64,000 nt of DNA from Agrostemma githago. Its lineage: Eukaryota > Streptophyta > Magnoliopsida > Caryophyllales > Caryophyllaceae. The notes beneath the pieces are model-generated. The model was not told where the DNA came from. It saw only the letters and a list, made by a program, of their open reading frames with translations, and did not search any database. This document shows, piece after piece, positions 56,701 through 64,000 of this stretch (position 1 is the first letter of the stretch; each line of letters begins with the position of its first letter). Location of the stretch: positions 44,904,878-44,968,877 of the forward strand of contig OY288243.1 of the NCBI GenBank assembly GCA_958450325.1, written 5' to 3'. Position numbers and translations under genes: made by a program.

Positions 56701-57110
56701 AACCATCCAAGGTCCGGAAACCTTAGCCGCAAGATCTCTCAAATCCTCCCAGAGTGGAGCTCTCTCAAGGATATCATTAAAAGCATAAAAAATGTCACAT
56801 AGGCAGACTGACCATTAGATTCTGTAACATAGCAGTGGATAAGCTGATTCGTGCACAGAATAGGAGTGACATTACACTGATTAGGATCCCAAATAGTCCA
56901 AATTCTGCCTCTTAGATGCTTATGAGAATTAGTAACAATACTCCAATTATTAAACACACTAGTTCCAATAGAGTTTTGATTTCCTGGTTTTATTTTTGTC
57001 TCTAGAAAACCAAAAAGACCAATCTTATTTTGAAGAAGGAATTTATTAATCTCAAGTTGTTTCTTCCTTTTATTCATACCTCTAATATTCCAAAAGCCCA
57101 AATTCATCAT
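53754..57110 (-). pseudogene. LINE B ORF2: endonuclease-reverse transcriptase, broken
   Basis: It starts MMNLGFWNIRGMNKRKKQ at 57110. A frameshift near 56780 precedes WMVGGDFNCVLKPEERLGG (endonuclease). A stop near 55984 is followed by RT: KSPGPDGYSSKFFKDSW, FRPIACCNIIYK, KAYDSVEWSF and the catalytic FADDLLLF near 55045. A frameshift near 54490 precedes the zinc-binding domain (WSLPKHQFIAWLH, then CSICETEQEIIEHLF), and a TAG at 54075 interrupts the last part. The organisation is identical to LINE A, and no RNase H is present. Confidence 0.88.
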
Positions 57111-58402
57111 GATTGATTTTTAGGGGTGGAGTCACCTTTTTTACCGTTCACCCGGTTGCTTGGAGTAGACACTAGAACTTGGCGAAATGTCTCTTTTGCA
57201 TTCAGTTGTGGCAGACCATCTGGGGATTTGAAGGTGGGATTGTTAAATACATTGCCTGATTGGGGCTCAGTTTCTGCTGTTGTATATCTGGAAGTTTAGT
57301 TTATGATGAGAGCCTGTGGTTTTATATCCTTAGATTGATTAAGCTCCTGAGGCGCCGCATCAACAGAACTGGTTGCACTTTGAATTTTTGGTTTCCAGAC
57401 TTGTTTAGTCTTTACTTCCTTTGTTCTCTCATCGGGTTTTCGCTTCCCAATTCTGCATTCCACTGTATCGTGTCCCATTCTTTGACAAGTCTTGCAAAGA
57501 ACCGGTTTCCAGTCATAATCCACCTTAATAGTGACTATGTCTCCATTTTCATCCCTGAATTGAACACTTGTAGGCAGTTACTGACCAATAGTAATCTCCA
57601 CTAAAATTCTAGCATATCCAAGTCTAGTCTTTTGAGTGGTAACCTCATCCATTTGGACGAAGGGACCAATTAGGCTAGCAATTTTCTGGATGCTCTTCCC
57701 CCAAAATTTCAGTGGCAGTTCGTTTAGTCTTATCCATGTGGGTAGCACTTTTAAGTCTTCCTTCTTCAAGTCTATATCATGTTTCCAAGGCTTGATTATC
57801 ATCGGTTTATTATCGAATAGGTAGTATCCTGCGTTGAGAACATCGTTTTTGATCTCTTCCGTCTTGAATCGCACGAGGAAAATTCCATTGGGCATGAACG
57901 AGACTTTATCTATTACGTGATGCTTCCATATTCTTTTCAAAAAACCTTCAAGGATATACCACGGTGGGTTAGCACCCACAGTGAATCCATAAATGGCGTT
58001 TTTCCAGTAGTCTAGTTCGGGTTGAACATCATCTAGTGTGATTTGGAGCAGAGGGGTCTCCTTCATACAAGGGATAGTTTCCTTCCCCTGTTTAGAGAAC
58101 CATTGTCCATCCTCATCATCGTCTTTCTCATTCCTTGAGATCAGGGATGGAGATAGGTTCGCAGATAGTGGAGCATTATCCACGTCTTGTTCGGTCTAAT
58201 CCTCATCGTCAACGAATTCATAAGGAGGAACCACCCCCCCCCCCCCCATGACATCGAGTAATGATTTCTCCTTCATAGTGACATCCATGGCGGGTTTGGG
58301 CTGCTGTTCCTTAGTCGAGTTTCCTATATCCTTAGAAGTCCTTTTGTTTCTCCGTCTAGTGATGTTGGTCGGCGTCGGGGAGGCTGCCGGAGCCTTGGCC
58401 AT
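57108..58402 (-). pseudogene. LINE B ORF1: RNA-binding zinc-knuckle protein with three stops
   Basis: The ATG is at 58402 (MAKAPAASPTPTN). One frame spans the ORF with stops near 58196, 57578 and 57296. The DUF4283-like module is present (YWKNAIYGFTVGANPPW, VSFMPNGIFLVRF, TWIRLNELPLKFW), as is a CCHC knuckle CKTCQRMGHDTVEC. The final TGA overlaps the ORF2 ATG (TCATGATG). A run of 15 C at 58232-58246 (poly-G in sense) lies in a Gly codon tract. Confidence 0.85.
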
Positions 58403-58457
58403 CGTGCCAGGAACTCCAATCGCCTTCTCTCACCTCTCTCTCAAGAGTTGGAGTTCC

Positions 58458-60252
58458 AGGTGATTGATGTCACCTCGTCCTTTAACCTACTATTAGGAAG
58501 GCCTTGGATCCACACAGTCAAGGCCGTATCCTCCACTCTTCACCGAAAAGTCAAGATGCCACTTCGGGACGACATCGTCACACTAGTGGCTACTCCAATT
58601 ACCGTGGCAAGCTGCAATGCTACGGGCCGGGCCGACCCACAAGGATTTGATTTCGTGGGCATGATCGAAGAAGAGTATCTCTTTAGGCCTTACTTCACAA
58701 CTAGCATCGACACGATGCTACAGAATCTAGGCTATCTACCGGGAGCAACCTCGAGGCCGAATCTTCCGGCTGGGAAGATCATTGAGGTCCTAAATGATGG
58801 CGAATCACAATTCGGATTGGGGTATGCTATAACCCCGGAAAACGTGGTTCAGGGCGGTATTCACAAGGCCATCGACATTTTCAAGGGTACTTACATAGGT
58901 CCTTATAGCCCGAAGCTAACTGACTACTTCGTCACTCCAGTTTTCGGAGCCATTCAAGTGAGCCTCTACCAACCCGCCATCACATATCCCGAGACCAAAA
59001 CGGCTCGGGAATGCAATTTCATCCATGATGATATATTCACCCTTGTTCAAGCTGAGTCTAAGGAAGGGGAAAACAACGCCGAGCCCGTGCTGGGGCTCCT
59101 ATTTAGAGAAGGCAAAGCCGTCCCCGCTCCAAAAGATGATCTGGTCAATCTGATCCTCCGCAGCAATCGGTTTGACCCAACAAAGCTGATCACCGAAGTT
59201 GGTGCAGACGCGGGAAAAAGGGCCTGGAGGAAGACCATCAAGTGGACCGACAGTCAAGGACGGACCTACAAGCTAACCACGGGCGAGGGAGACATGCCGG
59301 ATACCGAGTCAGAGTCAGAGTCGGAGTCTAAGTCCGAGTCTAGAGGGTCTGGTGCTAAAGTCGAGTCTGTAACCCCTCTTCCTTTATCCACTGAGGTCTC
59401 GGGGCCTGTCCCAAGACCTTTCCCTATCCCGCCACTGACCAACGATCAGATGGCCGCTCTTTTCGAGCTTTTCACAAAATTCACCATTAATAATAATAAG
59501 GAAAACTGTTCTGCTTACGACTTGTCTTATTTCCAAAGTTTTCTCAATTTCAAAAATTTTATATGCAATGACATTGAGAAACCCGCCGAACAGGTACCTC
59601 TACCTCCACATCTGATCGAGCAGCTCGAACAAAGGGAGTCCCGAGATCCAGTAATCGAAGAAACCGAGTCTATTAATGTGGGAACCACTTTAGAGGAGAG
59701 AAAACAATTCGCGGACCTCCTCCAAGAGTTCAAAGATGTTTTCGCATGGTCCTACAAGGACATGCCGGGTATAGATCGGGAAATAGCCGAACACCGAATA
59801 CCCATCAAAGATGGGTGTAAACCGGTAAAGCAAAACTCCGAAGGATGAAGCCCGAATGGTCTCTCAAAGTCAAAGAAGAGGTAGACAAGCAATTCAAAGC
59901 GGGCTTTATACAAGTGTCTGAATATCCAGACTGGGTTGCAAACATCGTGCCGGTACCCAAGAAGGACGACAAGGTGCGGGTATGTGTGGATTTCCGAGAC
60001 CTCAACAAGGCAAGCCCAAAAGACGATTTCCCGTTACCACACATCGACATACTGGTGGATAACACGGCCGATCATGCCCTTTTATCATTCATGGACGGGT
60101 ATGCCGGATACAATCAAATTAAGATGGCAAAAGAGGATATGAGTAGGACCACCTTCATTACACCTTGGGGTACTTATTGTTACACCGTTATGCCATTTGG
60201 GCTTATCAATGTCGGGGCCACTTATCAACGGACCGCTAATGAACGCAGTTCA
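58458..60252 (+). pseudogene. Tat2 protease end, linker and N-terminal RT
   Basis: It resumes with QVIDVTSSFNLLLGRPWIH. The linker has the Ser-Glu tract, shorter than in Tat1. It also has a segment Tat1 lacks (IDIFKGTYIGPYSP) and itself lacks about 15 residues that Tat1 has around EPQMLKLGLSL. A one-base frameshift near 59838 precedes RT, which reads cleanly from EYPDWVANIVPVPKKD through VRVCVDFRDLNKASPKDD and FITPWGTYCYT to MPFGLINVGATYQR. The Athila2 insertion truncates it before the YVDD box. Confidence 0.88.
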
Positions 60253-60452
60253 TGTGCATATTTATTCTCGCTTTATCCTCCGTTTTTACCGATTTCACAT
60301 GCCTTAAGAATACTTTAGTAGCCTTTTATCTGTAGTTTGTTATGCCGGGTATATGGTTTATGTTTTGACATGAAACATAGCAAAAGACGAAGTTAAGAGC
60401 TACAAATGAAGAAAACAAGAAGAAAAAGGCATAAAGGCGGACAACGAAGGCC

Positions 60453-60567
60453 GAACCGGTCGGTATGATGCCGAACCATTCGGTTTGAATTTGTACCGAG
60501 CGGTTTGATTTCAAACCGGTCGGTTTGATTTTGTACCGCTCGGTTTGTTTGTGAACCGAGCGGTTCA
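60453..60567. repeat. CGRYCG palindrome array with AACC/GGTT-type arms
   Basis: Six copies in 115 bp are variants of GAACCGRYCGGTTC, including AACCGGTCGGTT and ACCGAGCGGTT. They are spaced about 20 bp apart and end about 120 bp upstream of the TATA box. Confidence 0.9.
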
Positions 60568-60685
60568 CGATGCGTTAGCTGGTCTTTCCTAATTTCCGAA
60601 GAATTTTTTTATTTCGTCCTAATTAGAATCCTACGGGATTATTTTAGACTATATTCTATTTCCTAATTAAATTGGTTGTAATAAG

Positions 60686-60693
60686 TATAAATA
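60686..60693 (+). promoter_or_regulatory. Athila2 LTR TATA box
   Basis: TATAAATA is followed by the LTR's transcribed leader. Confidence 0.65.
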
Positions 60694-61514
60694 CCCGTTT
60701 AAGGGCTAGGTTTAAGGACAACTTTTATTCATTCGAAAACTCTAGTTTTAGTTTTATTATTAGCATCGGAATTCTGCAAGCTTGTAGCGATACTTTTTAG
60801 CTTTTTATTATTACTCAATCTTTCAGTTCTTCATAATCGGTATTTTTTCCTTTTCTCTTATTTACATATTATTCTCAATTATGCTCAATTATTTTGTCGT
60901 TTCATCCATTACCATGAGTAGCTAATTTATTCTTCTAGGGTTGAAGGGGATCTATGTTAATTAAATTGGGGATGTTAGTTTAATTACTTATTTGATTAAT
61001 CGTTCATATGTTATTGCCTTACTACTTGTTTTGTATTATCGTTTGATTAGTTTGAGACGTTGAACTAGTTGAATGTTTAGGAACCCGAACCTAAGATCGA
61101 AAGCATGGTAAGGGTAGACTTACAAGTAAGTGGGTAGGATAATCTGGTAAGTTGCGAGAGCCCGTCAGAATCTATCCTAAGGTTGACATAAGATCCGAGA
61201 GGCCGTGTCTTTTCCCTAAATAACTTTGATTGATTGATTGAATGATTAATTAACTTTACCCAATTTAATTACATAGTGAACCGGAAAATCCTAGATCCTT
61301 TTAATATTGTTAGAACCTCGTTATTTTACATAAACGTATTAGTTTAGACCAAATTCATAAAAACCGGAATTAGAATAGTTTAGAATCAATTATAGATAAT
61401 TTGCAATATTCATCCATCTCTCTGTGGTTCGACCCTTACTTGCTGCTAGCTATTTGTTAGTCGTTAGTTAGGTTTATTTTGATTAAGGTGATACGACTTT
61501 AGCCTTATCAATTT

Positions 61515-61532
61515 TGGCGCCGTTGCCGGGGA
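61515..61532 (+). promoter_or_regulatory. Athila2 primer-binding site
   Basis: TGGCGCCGTTGCCGGGGA is the canonical Athila-type PBS, as I know it. Confidence 0.9.
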
Positions 61533-61651
61533 GACGGTTTTGTTTTATTGCTTTTTATTTGTTTTAGATTCTAGATTATTTTTTCTTCGTCTCAGGGAAT
61601 TCGCAAATTCCTTGAGACGGTTTCTCACTTCTTTATTGTAGTTTCTTGCTT

Positions 61652-63406
61652 ATGCCCAGGTGCTCCCGTTCAGAATTATATCCGTTTGATCCTGAACCAG
61701 AGAAGACCCTTCGTAAGCGACGAAATTTCTTTAAGGAAATCGCGGAAACCACAGATCTTTCAGTTTTGGAAGATCTACACCAGGAGTTTATCGCGGAATA
61801 TCAGTCCTTTGAAGAGGACGCTCCCGCTCCCGATCCCTCTTCACCTCTCCTTCTACTACCACCCCCGCTAGTCAAGATGCCTAAACTTGCTAGCCACTCC
61901 GAACCGGAACAGACTGCTCTTCCTAAGTTGGTCAAGCGTCCAACTGCCACTAATGGCGTCTTTGAGATCCGCCCCGCGTTCATTACCTTGGTCGAGAAGA
62001 ACCAATTTGGAGGCGATGCTAAGGAAGATCCCGCTAAACATATGAGAATTTTTACTGACTATTGCTCCACTATTCCCCTTCCTGCAGGAGTTACTCAGGA
62101 GCAAGTCATGGAGATGCTTTTTATGTTTTCTCTACGTGATGCAGCTAGAGAATGGATCACCGATCTCGACAAGGTCTCAGCTGGAATCAACGATTGGAAT
62201 TCTCTTGCATTGGCTTTCTACAAACATTATTATCCCCCTCAGAAGACGAATATGCTACGAAGTCAGATCACTAATTTTCATCAAACACCTCATGAGAATA
62301 TTCATGAGGCATGGGAGAAATTCAAGAAGCTAGTCAAAGAATGCCCTCATCATGGATTCGAAGAATGGTTCCTTTGCAATCAGTTCTATAACGGTCTATA
62401 CGACGATTGTCGTAATACTCTAGATTCAGCCTGCAACGGGAGATTCCAGTCTAATGTTGATGATGATAAGGCATGGCAGACTATTGAGGATATGGCATCT
62501 CACCATGCACGATGGGGTAATCCACGCGGTAATACCCGAGGTAATGGTAACGATTCTGACTCTGCAATCGCTAATCAATTAGCTGTTTTGACTAAGCGGT
62601 TTGATTCCTATGAAGCATCTAACTCAGATAAAGGGATGCATCGAGTACATGCTATGAGCCAGGAAATAGTTTGTGATGATTGTGGAGTGTCAGGACATCA
62701 TGCTCATGAATGCATGGGAACACAGGAACAAGTTAATGCTTATCAATCATTCCAACGGAATCAAAACTTGCCTTATATGAATCAACCTGGCTATAACCGT
62801 GCTCTATTATCTTATGCAAGTCAGAATGTGTTGAATCCTACAACACCTCCACCCCGCAATCCACCATATGTGCCTCCTCACAGTCGAATGCAAGGAAATC
62901 AATCAAATCCAAGACCTCAAGGACAGAACATAATTCAGAATAATCAACAGCAATTTCCACCACTTCCTCCATTTGAGGCTCACGCTCACCAACACTCCGT
63001 TGAAATAGCGGAACTGAGAAACATGATGATGAATATGATGACTCAATTTCAGACAAGTCATAAGATGCTCGAGAAACAAGTTACTCAGTTAGCTAATTCT
63101 CAAGCTGCACGTCAGCCAGGAACCTTGCCGCCTCAGGGAAATCCTCCTCAAGGTAATCAACCACATGGGAATGAACATATCAACGCTATTACTTTAAGGA
63201 GTGGAACAGTTTACGATGGTCCAAAGATGCCGGAACCAGAAAACGAGGTTGTAAAGGAAACAAGAGATGAAGTTGAAAAGGAAGCAGAGGACGAAGATCG
63301 TACCGGTCGGGACAAAAACGAACCGACCGGTACAGAAACGAACCGATCGGTTCAGGATCATACCAAGCGGGACAAAGACGAACCGACCGGTTCGAAATCA
63401 AACTGA
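61652..63406 (+). CDS. Athila2 gag
   Basis: The ATG at 61652 (MPRCSRSELYPFD) is preferred over the TTG upstream. Residues about 115-290 are the gag capsid-like domain: AFITLVEKNQFGG, LRDAAREWITDL, FYKHYYPP, WEKFKKLVKECPHHGF. A CCHC knuckle CDDCGVSGHHAHEC lies at residues 341-354. The Pro/Gln/Asn-rich part and INAITLRSGTVYDGP follow. The last 40 residues are encoded by palindrome repeats and read NEPTGTETNRSVQ and similar. The frame ends at a TGA (63404) that interrupts one such repeat. The same frame continues directly into protease, so the stop looks like a point mutation of CGA. Confidence 0.88.
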   Translation: MPRCSRSELYPFDPEPEKTLRKRRNFFKEIAETTDLSVLEDLHQEFIAEYQSFEEDAPAPDPSSPLLLLPPPLVKMPKLASHSEPEQTALPKLVKRPTATNGVFEIRPAFITLVEKNQFGGDAKEDPAKHMRIFTDYCSTIPLPAGVTQEQVMEMLFMFSLRDAAREWITDLDKVSAGINDWNSLALAFYKHYYPPQKTNMLRSQITNFHQTPHENIHEAWEKFKKLVKECPHHGFEEWFLCNQFYNGLYDDCRNTLDSACNGRFQSNVDDDKAWQTIEDMASHHARWGNPRGNTRGNGNDSDSAIANQLAVLTKRFDSYEASNSDKGMHRVHAMSQEIVCDDCGVSGHHAHECMGTQEQVNAYQSFQRNQNLPYMNQPGYNRALLSYASQNVLNPTTPPPRNPPYVPPHSRMQGNQSNPRPQGQNIIQNNQQQFPPLPPFEAHAHQHSVEIAELRNMMMNMMTQFQTSHKMLEKQVTQLANSQAARQPGTLPPQGNPPQGNQPHGNEHINAITLRSGTVYDGPKMPEPENEVVKETRDEVEKEAEDEDRTGRDKNEPTGTETNRSVQDHTKRDKDEPTGSKSN

Positions 63407-63418
63407 TCGGTTCGTCCA
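63300..63418. repeat. CGRYCG palindromes within the Athila2 coding region
   Basis: About six copies of ACCGRYCGGT-type palindromes lie at the gag-protease junction, in the same family of sequence as the LTR array. In frame they encode EPTG and NRSV. Confidence 0.88.
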
Positions 63419-64000
63419 TCGGAGCTGCCTTCTTCTACTCCAGCCCAGCAAGTGAAGCTCCCATTCCCAGGTCGTCAACGCAATAGTAAGATCGATGGCC
63501 AATTTAGTAAGTTTATGGACGTTGTGAAGAATCTCCAGGTAACCGTTCCATTTACTGAACTAATTACCCAAGTACCTGCATATGCTAAATTTATGAAAGA
63601 CATACTTACTAGGAAACGTTCCTTTAATGAGGTTGAGACGATAGCTTTCACGGGGGAGTGCAGTGCACTCCTTCAAAATAAATCACCTCCGAAACTTAAG
63701 GATCTTGGTAGTTTCTCTATCCCATGCACTATAGGTACCCATATTGTCGATAATGCACTATGTGATCTTGGGGCTAGTGTTAGTGTCATGCCCTATTCCA
63801 TCTGTGAGAAGCTAGACATGGGGGGAATGAAGTGTACCAGTATTACACTGCAAATGGCCGATCGATCGGTCCGGAGACCTTTAGGTGTCTTAGAAGACGT
63901 TCCAGTCAAGGTAGGGAAATTATTTTTTCCTGTCGACTTTGTTGTCTTAGATATCGCCGAGGATACACACATCCCCATTATTCTAGGCCGTCCATTCCTT
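63407..64000 (+). CDS. Athila2 protease region, partial
   Basis: It is in frame with gag after the TGA and open to the window end. It reads KLPFPGRQRNSKIDGQF, TGECSALLQ, SFSIPCTIG, then CDLGASVSVMPYS with the catalytic Asp of the D-L-G-A type, and IPIILGRPFL at the end. It is typical of the Athila protease that precedes RT. Confidence 0.85.

Larger units (their letters stand above)
53700..58442 (-). mobile_element. LINE B: full-length L1-type retrotransposon inserted in Tat2
   Basis: The element is 4743 bp on the minus strand, flanked by a perfect 15-bp target duplication AAGAGTTGGAGTTCC (53685-53699 and 58443-58457). Its poly(A) tail appears as a T-run at 53700-53709. The Tat2 reading frame is continuous across the insertion if one copy of the duplication is ignored. 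Confidence 0.95.
47461..60252 (+). mobile_element. Tat2: Tat-lineage retrotransposon, 5' part, interrupted by LINE B and Athila2
   Basis: It is the same family and order as Tat1 but on the plus strand: 5' LTR, PBS, leader, gag, protease and the N-terminal RT. The internal region is split by LINE B (53700-58442) and stops at about 60252, where Athila2 inserted into RT. Integrase and the 3' LTR must lie beyond the window. Confidence 0.92.
60253..61510 (+). repeat. Athila2 5' LTR
   Basis: It is about 1258 bp and ends GCCTTATCA four bases before the PBS. It shares ordered blocks with the solo LTR at 14085-15621. Its U3 has the GAAC/GTTC palindrome array followed by a TATA box. Confidence 0.85.
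60253..64000 (+). mobile_element. Athila2: Athila-type retrotransposon, 5' part
   Basis: 5' LTR, PBS, gag and the start of protease are visible. The element continues beyond the window. The left boundary (TG at 60253) is inferred from where Tat2 RT similarity stops and from the LTR family's ends, and may be off by a few bases. Confidence 0.88.

Overview
This is a stretch of flowering-plant (probably eudicot) nuclear DNA made almost entirely of nested transposable elements. It looks like heterochromatin, and I see no credible host protein gene, rRNA, tRNA or CRISPR array. I cannot assign a genus from the sequence alone.

Left nest (1-34.7 kb). The window opens inside a Ty3/gypsy Tat-lineage LTR (to 1882). 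It then enters the 3' non-coding part of a minus-strand Athila-type element ('Athila1'), whose gag is at 9239-10564 and PBS at about 11040. Athila1 carries an inserted chromovirus-like element (3508-7460: two 785-bp LTRs, AGGAT target duplications, an open gag-protease frame, and RT, RNase H and most integrase deleted). The Athila1 LTR appears to start at 11054 and resume at 31182-31739. It is split by a solo Athila-type LTR (14085-15621, TTAGG duplications) and by a complete 15.3-kb Tat element ('Tat1', 15836-31176, minus strand). Tat1 has 2.7-kb LTRs, decayed gag-PR-RT-RH-IN, and a plus-strand accessory gene resembling the plant mobile domain (PMD) family, with its own TATA box and one intron. 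Beyond 31739 lie a CACTA-like terminus, a copia RT-RNase H remnant and its 3' LTR.

Middle (34.7-47.4 kb). AT-rich DNA with Stowaway-like MITEs, a hAT-like end, a full-length L1-type LINE (36742-41397, 18-bp target duplication), microsatellites, a GC-rich minisatellite and a solo Tat LTR (44439-46885).

Right nest (47.4-64 kb). A second Tat element ('Tat2', plus strand) begins at 47461. Its LTR holds a 677-bp MULE-type foldback element with a 9-bp target duplication. Its gag-pol is interrupted by a second full-length LINE (53700-58442, 15-bp duplication). Its RT is interrupted at about 60253 by another Athila element ('Athila2'), which runs off the window.

The most striking signal is a set of short palindromes of the form arm-CGRYCG-arm', clustered just upstream of the TATA box in the Tat and Athila LTRs. 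The core is shared but the arms are specific to each family: CACT/AGTG in Tat, ATAGT/ACTAT in the solo Athila LTR, GAAC/GTTC in Athila2. The Tat motif recurs in a second LTR cluster and in the intron of the accessory gene. The Athila2 motif recurs in its gag-protease coding sequence. I have not seen this described.
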